NCBI RefSeq assembly: GCF_025567195.1
Contig: NZ_JAOQJF010000012.1
Location: 1-64,000 of the forward strand
Direction of reading: 5' to 3'
DNA length: 64,000 nucleotides
Origin: Alitiscatomonas aceti
GTDB taxonomy: Bacteria; Bacillota; Clostridia; Lachnospirales; Lachnospiraceae
The notes beneath the pieces were generated by a model. The model did no database searches, was not told where the DNA came from, and saw only the letters and a list, made by a program, of their open reading frames with translations. A program made the translations under genes and the position numbers. Position 1 is the first letter of the stretch. Every line of letters starts with the position of its first letter. Positions 35,803 through 44,981 of the stretch are shown one piece after another.

Positions 35803-36840
35803 CTACTTGATCGCGCCGACTTCTTTAAAGTATTTCTCAGCGCCCGGATGGAACGGAACGGAGATACCGCTGACGGCGTATTCAAGGCTCAGTTCCTCGC
35901 CCTTGGCGTGAGCTGCTGCGATCTCGCTCTGGTTGTCGAACAGGGCCTTGGTAAGATTATAAACAGTTTCCTCAGAAAGCTTCGGGGAGCAGATCAGAGT
36001 CGCCTTGATGGCCACGGTCTGAACATCCTCATCCACGCCCTTATAGGAGCCGCCCGGGATCGGGTAAGTGGTATAGAACGGATGCGCCTCTGCGAGAGCC
36101 GCCGCGTGCTCGTCATCGATCTCCAGAAGGTTGATGCTGTTGGTGGTCGCCAGCTCTACGATGGCTGTGGTGGGAGCGCCTGCGGTACAGAAGAACGCGT
36201 CGATCTTTCCATCCTTTAAGGCGTCGGAGGAATCGCCGAAGCCCAGATTGTTGACTTCGATATCGTCGAAGCTGATCCCGTAAGCCTCAAGGATCTGGCG
36301 GGCGTTGAACTCAACGCCGGACCCTGCGTCGCCCACAGAAACTCTCTTGCCCTTCAGATCCGCGATCGATTTAATATCGCCGGTGGAGACCACCTGGCAG
36401 ACCTCTGCGTAAAGACCAGCGACTGTGGCAAATTCTGTTGCCGCGCCCTCTTCCGCGAACAGGTCAGTTCCGTTATAGGCGTAATCCATAACATCGTTCT
36501 GGACGATGGCCAGATCTGCCTCGCCGTCGTTGACCAGGTAGATGTTGGCCTTGGACGCACCGGTGGACTGGACGTTAATGTTTACGCCGATGTCTTTTGC
36601 GTTTAAAACATTGGCGATGACTCCGCCGAAGGCGTAATACGTACCGGTAGTTCCTCCGGTTCCCATGGTCATTTTCACTGCATCGCCGCTGGGAGCCGCC
36701 GCCTGGGTGGTTTCGCCGGCTGCCTTTGTATCGCCGCCCGCGGCTGCCGTTGTTTCACCGCCGCCTCCTCCGGAGCAGGCAGTCAGTACCATCGCAAGGG
36801 TCAGTGTCAATGCTGTCACTGCTGAAAATTTCTTCTTCAT
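35803..36840 (-). CDS. TAXI-family TRAP solute-binding lipoprotein
   Basis: The 345-residue lipoprotein has a signal peptide ending in the lipobox LTAC (Cys22), then a Gly/Ala/Thr-rich tether and a periplasmic-binding fold. The TAXI signature region is MGTGGTTGTYYAFGGVIANV, followed by QSTGASKANIYLVNDGEADLAIVQNDV. It captures a small organic acid and hands it to the permease encoded at 33304. It is the first gene of the operon, behind a near-consensus promoter. AGGAGGTTACAAT precedes the ATG. Confidence 0.9.
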   Translation of the reverse strand: MKKKFSAVTALTLTLAMVLTACSGGGGGETTAAAGGDTKAAGETTQAAAPSGDAVKMTMGTGGTTGTYYAFGGVIANVLNAKDIGVNINVQSTGASKANIYLVNDGEADLAIVQNDVMDYAYNGTDLFAEEGAATEFATVAGLYAEVCQVVSTGDIKSIADLKGKRVSVGDAGSGVEFNARQILEAYGISFDDIEVNNLGFGDSSDALKDGKIDAFFCTAGAPTTAIVELATTNSINLLEIDDEHAAALAEAHPFYTTYPIPGGSYKGVDEDVQTVAIKATLICSPKLSEETVYNLTKALFDNQSEIAAAHAKGEELSLEYAVSGISVPFHPGAEKYFKEVGAIK

Positions 36841-36898
36841 ATTGTAACCTCCTTTTTTCTTTTTTCCCCATTCCTAGCCCCTTGGGGATGTTGGCTCT

Positions 36899-36927
36899 AT
36901 TATACAATAATCAAAGAAATATTTCAA
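36899..36927 (-). promoter_or_regulatory. sigma-A promoter of the TAXI-TRAP operon
   Basis: TTGAAA (36927-36922), 17-base spacer, TATAAT (36904-36899) on the minus strand, about 60 bases upstream of the start codon, in an AT-rich interval. Confidence 0.8.
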
Positions 36928-36996
36928 TGTCTAAACAATATATAAATTCGTTCTAAAATTTTTATATTTTAGTTTTGTCGCGTTGAAATATCGAAA

Positions 36997-38121
36997 TTAT
37001 CTTTCCTTTCTGCTTTCTCCGTCCCTCATGGTCTCCAGGATCGTATCTGCAAAGGCCTGGATCCTGTCTCCGATGCCGTCCCGCTTCATGGCAGAGCCAG
37101 GACTGTTGCCCGTTTCCATGATGCAGAAGTTTCCCGGGAGATAAAAAGTCTTGTTCATGTTCAGGGCCGTGATGAGCTGGCCAGCAATGAGGTCGCTGCC
37201 GGAGTAGCCGGAAACGATGATGGCAAACAGGGCCTTATCATAAAATCTCGTGGTGCGGAATAATGCGGTCAGGCGGTTTATGAAGGCCGTCAGATTGGCC
37301 GAGAGCGCATCGTTATAATTGGGACATAGAAGCAGGAGACCGTCGGCCCACTGGATCCCTGGATACACCGATTCCACAATAGGCCCGCCGTAAAAGCATT
37401 TTCCCCGCTCGCCAAAATGCAGGCACATCTGATAGGGACAGCCGGAGCAGTCCTCCAGGGTCCCGTTTCTTAAGCTGACCTCCCGGATCTCCACATGGTC
37501 TTCGATCTTCTCCTTTACCGCGTTCCAGACCTCCAGGGTATTGGAGGTCTTGTGGCTGGAGGCATGGAGCACCAGCAGATGGGGCTCTTTCCTAGGACTC
37601 CATTGAAACTCCATAAGCTGCTCCGCCAGGATCCCGGCGCTTTTTTTGTACGCGCCCAGGCGGTCCGTTCCCATATTGGCGGCCTGGATGATATAGTTGT
37701 CCAGGGACGCCGTGCCCTCCACCAGAGGACGGCCCACCAGGGCCGCTCCCGCCTGGTTGGCCGCCACCGCCAGCTCCCTGGCGGCCGCCTTGGTATAAAG
37801 CTCGCTGTCCGCGTCGATGAGGAAGCCGGCCAAAGCTCCCTCAAGCACAGGTTTTCCACAGCGGAGCCATGCCAGGATCTCATAATATCCACGGTTTACC
37901 CCGTTTTTCCCCAGGGGTACCGCAAAAAGCAGCCGCCCCCCCTGGAACCGTTCTGTGCCGTTTTCATGGTCCCCGTTCTCCCACAGCTCCTCCATGGAAT
38001 CCACCACCTGGGCGGAGATCCCCTCCAGAGCCGCCCGGAGGACCTGGTCCAGACGGCCCTCCTCCGCTCTTTTCTGTGGATAGATCACAAAAAGCTTCTT
38101 TTCCTTCTTCCCATTTTCCAA
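36997..38121 (-). CDS. tandem flavodoxin-like protein (NAD(P)H-dependent FMN reductase-like)
   Basis: The 374-residue protein seems to hold two flavodoxin-like halves. The second (about 180-374) has LLVLHASSHKTSNTLEVW, then CSGCPYQMC and a later Cys as in iron-sulfur flavoproteins, and WADGLLLLCPNYNDALSANL, the FMN-side loop. The first half (1-175) has a similar strand order but no clear phosphate loop and may be a degenerate copy. It is the last gene of the operon headed by the 1615-residue protein. Substrate unknown. Confidence 0.6.
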   Translation of the reverse strand: MENGKKEKKLFVIYPQKRAEEGRLDQVLRAALEGISAQVVDSMEELWENGDHENGTERFQGGRLLFAVPLGKNGVNRGYYEILAWLRCGKPVLEGALAGFLIDADSELYTKAAARELAVAANQAGAALVGRPLVEGTASLDNYIIQAANMGTDRLGAYKKSAGILAEQLMEFQWSPRKEPHLLVLHASSHKTSNTLEVWNAVKEKIEDHVEIREVSLRNGTLEDCSGCPYQMCLHFGERGKCFYGGPIVESVYPGIQWADGLLLLCPNYNDALSANLTAFINRLTALFRTTRFYDKALFAIIVSGYSGSDLIAGQLITALNMNKTFYLPGNFCIMETGNSPGSAMKRDGIGDRIQAFADTILETMRDGESRKER

Positions 38122-38133
38122 TCCATCCGCCTC

Positions 38134-39453
38134 CTATACGATCTTTTTCAGGTTTTCCGCCGCTATCCGGATCCGGTCATGAAGGGCGTCCGGCAGGGGA
38201 AGGATCTCGGTTTCCAGCCCGTTCTCTGTAAACCGGTTCTTCACTCCCATGTAGATCCCTCCCAGGAACACCGAACCACAGTGCCACTCTCCCCGGAGAG
38301 CCAGAAGGATGGACAGGGCGCCTGAGGAAAAGGCCGGAGCCACAAAGGGCTTATAGCCGATCTCCCGCATTTTAAGATTGGCCGTCACCGTCAGCTCTGT
38401 CAGTTCTTTGGAAAGAGCGTCATCGTAATGCTCGATGGAGTCAGCCACCACCAGATCCTGGCCGTGGGGGCCGAAGGAACGGCCTTCTGTGAGGAACCTG
38501 GAAAACCGCTGGTCCCTCTTGGCGTAATAGGCGGCCCTGGCGTTCATGACGCCCAGGCCGAAGCCCTGGATCTGCTCCGGTAAAAGTCCCATATAGTCCA
38601 GCTCCCCGGCTTCATTTTTATTGCTCTCCAAAAATGCGGTCTTTGCCAGAGGATCCACCGGATCAGAAACGGCGCAGAACAGCCCCTTAAACCGGCTTTC
38701 CCTGGCCATTTTCGCATAATTGGCCATGATCTTCGCATTATTTTCAAACTGGTACATGCGCACGTCCTTCACACCGGAGCCCACCGGCGGGATCCCCTTG
38801 GAGGCCACGAACACGAAAACATCACAGTCAAAAAGATTCTCTGGCTTCACCACCTCCACCTCCGGCAGGGCGTCATACTCCCAGGGATAGGCGATCTGGT
38901 TTTCCTCAAACTCCCACCGGGCCGTCACCTGGTCGGAGATATCGCAGATCCCGATCCGGGAGATCACGTCGCCGCCCAAGAGATGGAGGCCCGTAAGGAG
39001 CATGCTCCCCACATCCCCGATGGCCAGGATATGGACCCGCTTTTTCTCCGGTCCTGCCGGGAATGCCTCCCCGGACAGCAGCTCCAGGAAGCGGGGATGG
39101 GAGGCGTTGACGGCACGGACCTTTCCGGCTGTGATCCGCTCCCGCATCCATTCCGGAAGCGCAGCTGCGCATTTTCCCTCCGTACAGCCGTCCTGTTTTC
39201 CATAAAACGCTTTGTTTTCCTCCAGCTTCCGGCTGTTGAGCCAGTCTACGCTCTCCTCCTTTTCCCATAAAAGTCCCTCATGATTCACCAGGAAGGAGGC
39301 GCGGCAGCTCCCCGGTTCTCTGAAAAACAGCCAGGAAAGCTCCTCTGCGGTCCTGGGCTCCGGGATCTCCTTCCAGTCCGCCTCCGGCGGGCACTGAAAA
39401 TCCATGTGATCTGTAAAACACGTTTTTCCATTTATTTCATAATATTTCAACAT
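38134..39453 (-). CDS. lactate/malate-dehydrogenase-like protein with N-terminal extension
   Basis: The 439-residue protein has about 135 residues of unrecognised N-terminal sequence. A Rossmann segment HILAIGDVGSMLLTGLHLLGG follows, then CDIS, VSDPVDPLAKTA and a GPHGQDLVV where LDH/MDH have the catalytic GxHG. The canonical GAGxVG is altered to AIGDVG. The fold assignment is reasonable; catalytic competence is not shown. It lies 19 bases downstream of the 1615-residue gene and 12 bases before the flavodoxin-like gene. Confidence 0.6.
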   Translation of the reverse strand: MLKYYEINGKTCFTDHMDFQCPPEADWKEIPEPRTAEELSWLFFREPGSCRASFLVNHEGLLWEKEESVDWLNSRKLEENKAFYGKQDGCTEGKCAAALPEWMRERITAGKVRAVNASHPRFLELLSGEAFPAGPEKKRVHILAIGDVGSMLLTGLHLLGGDVISRIGICDISDQVTARWEFEENQIAYPWEYDALPEVEVVKPENLFDCDVFVFVASKGIPPVGSGVKDVRMYQFENNAKIMANYAKMARESRFKGLFCAVSDPVDPLAKTAFLESNKNEAGELDYMGLLPEQIQGFGLGVMNARAAYYAKRDQRFSRFLTEGRSFGPHGQDLVVADSIEHYDDALSKELTELTVTANLKMREIGYKPFVAPAFSSGALSILLALRGEWHCGSVFLGGIYMGVKNRFTENGLETEILPLPDALHDRIRIAAENLKKIV

Positions 39454-39472
39454 TCGCGTTTTCCTCCTGAAT

Positions 39473-42400
39473 CTATACCATAAATTTTTTCATTCTTCCC
39501 AGCATTTCCAGGTCGTTCTCCAGATATACCGACGCCGCCAGGTTTTCGTCGTATTCCATGCAGCTCCCCTTATCGGGACACAGGGGCAGGATCACTGCCT
39601 CCGAAAGCCTGGAAAGGGTCAGGTTCCTGGCAAACTGGCTCCGGTACTCCGCCTCCAGTACCTGGAGCAGATCCCGGGAGTTTTCGATGCAGCACACGGA
39701 GAACTCATAGAGAGCTTCCCGGCTGCAGCCGGAAAGCCTGGGGGCCGCGTAGGGAAGGATCATGTTCACCGACGGCTGGAGCCCCGCCACCTTCATATCC
39801 CGCCGGCGCACGGTATCGCCGCCGATAAAGGGATATAAGGTGGATTCCACGAACCACTGGCGCAGATTGGGCATGGAATAAATGCTCTCCACCGGCAGGT
39901 GGAAGGTCTCCATCAGATCCCGGCCATAGCCGGAGATCACCCCCACCACCACCTTTTTCACGGGGATCCCGGCCTTTTTGAGGCTTGGAGCCAGGGCCTG
40001 CAGCCGGTCGGCCTTATGGACCAGATCATCCACCAGGATCACCGGCCGGTCAAAGGACCTGATGGTCTTGATCTGGCTCTCCAGAGGCGAATAGTACGGG
40101 AATGCCTCGATGGCATAGGAATCCAGCTCCGGCTCGTAGACCTTATCCGTATGGAGCGTTTTGGTGACTGTGTTGGGCACTACCTTGCCCCTTAAGATCT
40201 TACCAAACGGCACGCACATGTTCTCTCCCAGACGCCTGGGTGTCAGCGGCTCTCCCGGCACGCCGTTTAAGGCTGTGATCCGGTCTACCATCCGGTGGTG
40301 CATGACACCGGAGGATAAGGACAGCACCAGGTTCCCTGGGTACAGCTTCGTCATGGCCGTCTGGAGCTTTTTATGGTTTCTCTCAATGGCCGACAAAACG
40401 GCCGGGCTGCTGCCAAAGGGCTCTTTCAGGGTGGTCTCCAGATTGTGGAGGAGCATCAGAGGCTCATGCATATCCACCATGTAAATGACCCGCTTCTCCC
40501 CCTCTTCCAACAGCTCCGGACGCACAAAGCCCTGGCGCTCCAGAGCAAAAGCAGCCTCCTTGGAGACAGTCCCCCGTTCTGCGGCAAAAATGGCAAAGCT
40601 GCAGTTTTTCTCCAGGGCCTGGGTAATGACCTCCGCCAGCAAAAGCTGGGCCGGATCCCGGATGGCCTCGCCGTCATGGATCTCCCTCTCCCTGGCGTGG
40701 ATCCCGGTGATGTAAAGCACCTCCCGGCTGGTCCTCCGCCTTACGGCGTTGGCCAGCTCCATGCTCTTTAAAACACCGAACAGCTCCTCAGACCGCAGCT
40801 CCCGGAAGCTTACAAAGCCCACGGGACGGTCGCCCTCCGCTGCATTTTTAAGGATCAGCAGCTGGTCTTTTTCGTATCCGATCCTGGATAATACCGCCTC
40901 CGCCTCCGGATTCCGGTAAAGGACCGTATTGCCCAGATGGTCCAGCACCTCCCAGCCAGGCTGACCCTGGTTTTCAAAGGAAATGGCCTTGGCCCGCACA
41001 ATGGGCTTATATTCCGGCTCCCGCAGATACAGACCCTTGTGGTAGATGTACTCCTGGACCACTGGATCGATGAGGCTGGAGATATCCCTGTGCTTGTCGA
41101 TATTTTCCCGGATCCTGGTGGAGCTGATGTCCTCCAGGCTCTTGGGCAGCTCCAGCTCCTCCACCTTTCCAGTGATGCACTCGTAGATCTCTCCCGGCCT
41201 GGCGTCCCCGGCCCGGCGGAAGATCAGATGATTGAAGCCATGGATAGAGTTTTCCTCCGGCTCCTTTTTATAGGAGCTGGCGTTATGGACCACGTCGGAG
41301 CCCGCCACGATATAAACCTCCTGCTCCGCAAAGATCTCCCGCAGCCGCTTAAGATCCGCCGGATTGGCGATATTGATGGGGATATCGTCGGGGAACAGAT
41401 GGACATAAAACTCATCGGCCATGGACATATTGACGATCTGCCTGCGCACCAGATGGGGCTGGGTCTTTTTAGACCAGGAAAATTCGTCAATGGCCAGGAA
41501 TACCGTATAGCCCAGCTCCCGGATCCGCCTGGCGATCTCCTTGTGGGACAGAGTGAACGGGTCAAAGGTGCCCGGGAAGAACGCCACCTTGCTGCGGCCC
41601 TTTAAGACCACGTCCCCGGTGTAAAGCTGGTACCGGGACATGAACCGGCTGATATGGGCCAGGGCAGCTGCCCGGTAATAAAGGCTCAGCTCCCCGCCCT
41701 TGTTCTCATTTAATAAAAACAGAAGCTTTTTGGAGCAAAGGGAAAACAGGTCGTTTTTATCCCGCTCGGACATCTTCTCTGAGCCGAATACATGCTGGCC
41801 GATGACCAGCATGGCCTCCTGGCGCACCTGCTCCCGGTAGTTGGCCAGACAGCTTAGGATCAGCCCAAGGAGTCTCGTCCGCCGGTCCAGGGATACCTGC
41901 TCCGGCTCCCGGAACCTGGATGGGTAACGGGAATAGCACTCTAAAAGCACGCCCAGGGTGTCCAGGGCCACGGATACGATCTGTTCATTTCCATTGGCCA
42001 GAAGCAGATGGAGCCGTTCGATCAGATCGTCCAGCTGCTCCGGCGGAAGCCACAGGGCAAATTCGCCCAGATACTCAGGGATATACTTGGAGAACTCATA
42101 CTCTCCCACCTCCAGACCCTTTAAAAGCTCCACGGCGATCTCGTTGGCCTGGTCTGTGGACAGCAGGTGCCCCAGCCGCAGCAGGGCCTTTCCTGCGTCA
42201 TGGCGCACGCCTACATGCTCGCTGACCTTGATGAGGTTGGACAGATGGGCGCAGATATGGAGGATGTGCTCCCGCCTTCCATGATCTACCTGGTCGGCCA
42301 GCAGCTTGATATTTATGGCCTTTAAGATCCAGGGCGTCACAGACTTCAGATTCTCTAGGAAAATGTCGCTGACCACGTCGCTGCCGTACAGGATCTCCCG

Positions 42401-44320
42401 CTGGGCCTTTGTATCCAGACGGAGGTTCGTAAGGATCCGGTACTGTAAAAACACCATGGTGATGCTGCCGGTATCCATTTCCGTCACTGCCTTTTCCACC
42501 CGCCCATAGCAGGCGTTTTCCCTGGTGACCACGCTGGTGAGCACCTTTAATGCCCGGACTGCGGCCACCCGCACCCGGTCGTCCTCATGGTCCATGTTAT
42601 CCACGGCAAAATCCGCCAGGCAGTCCAGGCGGCCGCTTCTGGCGCAGAGCTCGGCCGGCATGGAAAATACAGCGTCCAGAAGGGCGAATCTGGCATCCTC
42701 ATCCAGCTCATGGCTTCCATCGAACCACCGGTAAAAAATGGTCAGCATTTCCTCCCGCACCCGGTCATCGCTGTGCTCGATCCCTGAAAGCAGCACGTAT
42801 TTTAAGGAATTCTGGATCCGCCGCTTCTGCTGGAGAGTCAGACGATAATCGGGGCAGATGAGCTTTTCCATATACGTTTCCCAGAGAGTACGGGCCTGCC
42901 GGTCGTCCTGGTCCGCCATATCGGCGGGGATCTCCTTCCTGTATCCTGCGTTGAAATTGGCGAACATCTTTCCGATCAGGGCGGCCGCCTGCCTGCGGAT
43001 ATCTCCCTCCCGGTTTAAAAGAAGCTCATACAGAAAGCTTATGGTCTGTTCCTTCTGTTTATGATCCAGATGGATGGAATATTCATTAAAAATATTCAGA
43101 TAGGCCCGCACATTCTTCCAGTCCTTTTCGCTGCGGGCCGCCTCCAGGATATTTCCAAACTGCCGCTCTGAACCCAGCCGGTGCATAACGTCGATGTTGT
43201 GCTCGATGGCAAAATACAGAAAAGAGGTAACCACCTGGCTGCTGTTCTGGATGGCGATATCCGGACGTTTTTCCGGCTTCGGCGGATTCCCGGAAAGCTC
43301 CGTATCCGCCCCCAGGGAACGCATATACCGTTCAAACTCATAAAGCCTGGAATAAACGGCCCGGTAACGGTTCTTCTTGGCCTCGTCCACGTTATCCAGC
43401 TTCGACAGGATCACATCATAGGAGTCCTTCAGACTGTATATTTTCGTAATTTCCTTCCCGTTCTCATCCCGCATCTGCTTGACGCGGAAATCCGCATAAA
43501 TCAGGACCAGGGACTCCACGGTAATATTGTCCAGCTCCAGATCCCAGGTGGAGTGATTGGCCGCGATATGGCCGATGCCCTCCATCTTATAGGCCATGAA
43601 CCACTGGTTGGTATAGTAATAGTGAAGGTAAGGGACCCGTTCATTGGGCTTGCAGCCAAATTTCCCCAGATCATGGCCGGCAGCGGCTCCCGAGGATAAA
43701 GCCAGGTCGATGGGGACCCCCGCCTTTTTCAGCCCTCTGGCCACGGTCATGGCCACATGATGGACTCCCGCAATATGGCTCAGCGTCTCAAAGGGCGTAG
43801 CCTCCCGGTTTAAGCGCATCATCTCATAAATATACTGATCCCGGAATTCCCGCACAAACCGGCCGTATTCTCCAGCCCGGTCACAGCTCTGGTACTCCTC
43901 CTCCCCCAGCAGGGCGAAATCATTGAAGGGATCGAAGGGGACCGCCTTTCTCTCCTCATCAAAGAAGAACTGGAGCACGTTCAGGTAAACATACGCGCCC
44001 CTGGCATAGGACGCCGCCTTTTCGGAAAACTCCGGATCCGGATACAGGATATGAGTGGAAAATTTATAGGTAAAGGAGATCCAGCCCTCCTCCGGCTCCC
44101 CGGACAGGGCCCAAAGCTCTGGGTGGCACAGCTCCAGGATCTGTTTACAAGAAAGCCGCTCCCGGATGGGGAACAGGCTCTCAAGGGCCTCCTCCCACTT
44201 ATCTCTTACAAATATCTCCTGCATGGTACGGCGGCTGATCCCGGCCTTTCTCAAAAAATCCCGGTCTGACAGCCGCGCGGCCAGCTCGGTGACCAGATGG
44301 CGGATATGTTTCGTTCCCAT
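39473..44320 (-). CDS. 1615-residue multidomain protein: HD hydrolase, helical repeats, NadD-like adenylyltransferase, GNAT-like, PRTase-like
   Basis: Domains in order: an HD phosphohydrolase (about 175-345; HH at 187-188 and HD at 216-217 in AAAGHDLGKFG); a long helical HEAT-like region (about 400-900); a nucleotidyltransferase like NadD (about 910-1100; GTFDPFTLSH at 917-926, ISSTRIRE at 1065-1072); a GNAT-like segment (about 1105-1285); and a phosphoribosyltransferase-like region (about 1300-1530; PVILVDDLVHKADRL). All motifs look intact in one frame. NadD plus PRTase parts hint at nicotinamide or other nucleotide metabolism, but no function is known to me. GAGGTGA precedes the ATG. First gene of a three-gene operon; the divergent neighbour is perR. 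Confidence 0.7.
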   Translation of the reverse strand: MGTKHIRHLVTELAARLSDRDFLRKAGISRRTMQEIFVRDKWEEALESLFPIRERLSCKQILELCHPELWALSGEPEEGWISFTYKFSTHILYPDPEFSEKAASYARGAYVYLNVLQFFFDEERKAVPFDPFNDFALLGEEEYQSCDRAGEYGRFVREFRDQYIYEMMRLNREATPFETLSHIAGVHHVAMTVARGLKKAGVPIDLALSSGAAAGHDLGKFGCKPNERVPYLHYYYTNQWFMAYKMEGIGHIAANHSTWDLELDNITVESLVLIYADFRVKQMRDENGKEITKIYSLKDSYDVILSKLDNVDEAKKNRYRAVYSRLYEFERYMRSLGADTELSGNPPKPEKRPDIAIQNSSQVVTSFLYFAIEHNIDVMHRLGSERQFGNILEAARSEKDWKNVRAYLNIFNEYSIHLDHKQKEQTISFLYELLLNREGDIRRQAAALIGKMFANFNAGYRKEIPADMADQDDRQARTLWETYMEKLICPDYRLTLQQKRRIQNSLKYVLLSGIEHSDDRVREEMLTIFYRWFDGSHELDEDARFALLDAVFSMPAELCARSGRLDCLADFAVDNMDHEDDRVRVAAVRALKVLTSVVTRENACYGRVEKAVTEMDTGSITMVFLQYRILTNLRLDTKAQREILYGSDVVSDIFLENLKSVTPWILKAINIKLLADQVDHGRREHILHICAHLSNLIKVSEHVGVRHDAGKALLRLGHLLSTDQANEIAVELLKGLEVGEYEFSKYIPEYLGEFALWLPPEQLDDLIERLHLLLANGNEQIVSVALDTLGVLLECYSRYPSRFREPEQVSLDRRTRLLGLILSCLANYREQVRQEAMLVIGQHVFGSEKMSERDKNDLFSLCSKKLLFLLNENKGGELSLYYRAAALAHISRFMSRYQLYTGDVVLKGRSKVAFFPGTFDPFTLSHKEIARRIRELGYTVFLAIDEFSWSKKTQPHLVRRQIVNMSMADEFYVHLFPDDIPINIANPADLKRLREIFAEQEVYIVAGSDVVHNASSYKKEPEENSIHGFNHLIFRRAGDARPGEIYECITGKVEELELPKSLEDISSTRIRENIDKHRDISSLIDPVVQEYIYHKGLYLREPEYKPIVRAKAISFENQGQPGWEVLDHLGNTVLYRNPEAEAVLSRIGYEKDQLLILKNAAEGDRPVGFVSFRELRSEELFGVLKSMELANAVRRRTSREVLYITGIHAREREIHDGEAIRDPAQLLLAEVITQALEKNCSFAIFAAERGTVSKEAAFALERQGFVRPELLEEGEKRVIYMVDMHEPLMLLHNLETTLKEPFGSSPAVLSAIERNHKKLQTAMTKLYPGNLVLSLSSGVMHHRMVDRITALNGVPGEPLTPRRLGENMCVPFGKILRGKVVPNTVTKTLHTDKVYEPELDSYAIEAFPYYSPLESQIKTIRSFDRPVILVDDLVHKADRLQALAPSLKKAGIPVKKVVVGVISGYGRDLMETFHLPVESIYSMPNLRQWFVESTLYPFIGGDTVRRRDMKVAGLQPSVNMILPYAAPRLSGCSREALYEFSVCCIENSRDLLQVLEAEYRSQFARNLTLSRLSEAVILPLCPDKGSCMEYDENLAASVYLENDLEMLGRMKKFMV

Positions 44321-44352
44321 GGCCTCACCTCTTTTTCTTCATACTTTCTTAT

Positions 44353-44381
44353 AGTATAATGACAGAAACGATTGTTTTCAA
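44353..44381 (-). promoter_or_regulatory. sigma-A promoter of the 1615-residue protein operon
   Basis: TTGAAA (44381-44376), 17-base spacer, TATACT (44358-44353) on the minus strand. It is back to back with the perR promoter; their -35 boxes are 11 bases apart. Confidence 0.75.
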
Positions 44382-44392
44382 GAAAAAACCTC

Positions 44393-44451
44393 TTGACATT
44401 TCCTTATATTTGTATATAATAATGGTAACAATTATTATTATTAATGATTGT
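44393..44451 (+). promoter_or_regulatory. perR promoter with palindromic Per-type operator
   Basis: TTGACA (44393-44398), 16-base spacer, TATAAT (44415-44420). Just after it, ACAATTATTA (44428-44437) and TAATGATTGT (44442-44451) are near-perfect inverted repeats, AT-rich like known Per boxes. The position over the transcription start suggests autorepression. Confidence 0.75.
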
Positions 44452-44493
44452 CATCCCGATGCGGGAGGAATATTTAAGGAAGGAGAGACAGGT

Positions 44494-44895
44494 ATGAAGA
44501 CGCTTAAGTACAGCCGTCAGAGAGAATCCATAAAAAACTGTCTGATGAACCGTACTGACCATCCCACTGCCGACGCCCTTTACCTTTCCATCCGCGAGGA
44601 ATTTCCAAATATCAGCCTGGGAACGGTTTACAGGAACTTAAAGCTCTTGTCAGAGCTGGGCGAAATAGCGAGATTTTCCTGCGGGGACGGTTCTGAACAC
44701 TTTGATTATGTGACAGAACCCCACTACCATTTTGTGTGTAAGACCTGCGGGGCTATCATCGATCTTCCCCAGAGCCTGGTGCACAAAACGGAGGAGCTTA
44801 TGACAGGGCCGGCGCCCGGACGGGTAGACTCCCACACCATTTTCTTTTACGGAGAATGCAGTGAATGTCAACAAAAAATAAAAATTATCTGTTGA
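44494..44895 (+). CDS. perR: PerR peroxide-sensing repressor
   Basis: The 133-residue Fur-family regulator has a winged helix (GTVYRNLKLLSELGEI), the PerR-type metal site EHFDYVTEPHYH with Asp where Fur has Glu, and two zinc CxxC pairs (CKTC, CSEC). Fe-bound PerR is inactivated by histidine oxidation with peroxide. The frame is open 45 codons upstream through the operator, but AAGGAGAG lies before the ATG at 44494. Rubrerythrin, a typical PerR target, follows directly. Confidence 0.88.
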   Translation: MKTLKYSRQRESIKNCLMNRTDHPTADALYLSIREEFPNISLGTVYRNLKLLSELGEIARFSCGDGSEHFDYVTEPHYHFVCKTCGAIIDLPQSLVHKTEELMTGPAPGRVDSHTIFFYGECSECQQKIKIIC

Positions 44896-44944
44896 CAAAA
44901 GGTATCAAATATGCTATATTGATATCAGTAACAATTACTATTAT
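44892..44944 (+). promoter_or_regulatory. rubrerythrin promoter with Per-like box
   Basis: TTGACA (44892-44897), 17-base spacer, TATATT (44915-44920). GTAACAATTACTATTAT (44928-44944) repeats the perR box half-site with one change, at the same distance after the -10. The -35 overlaps the end of perR. Confidence 0.7.
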
Positions 44945-44981
44945 CGAAATTAAAAAATCAAATCATAAAGGAGAAAACACT

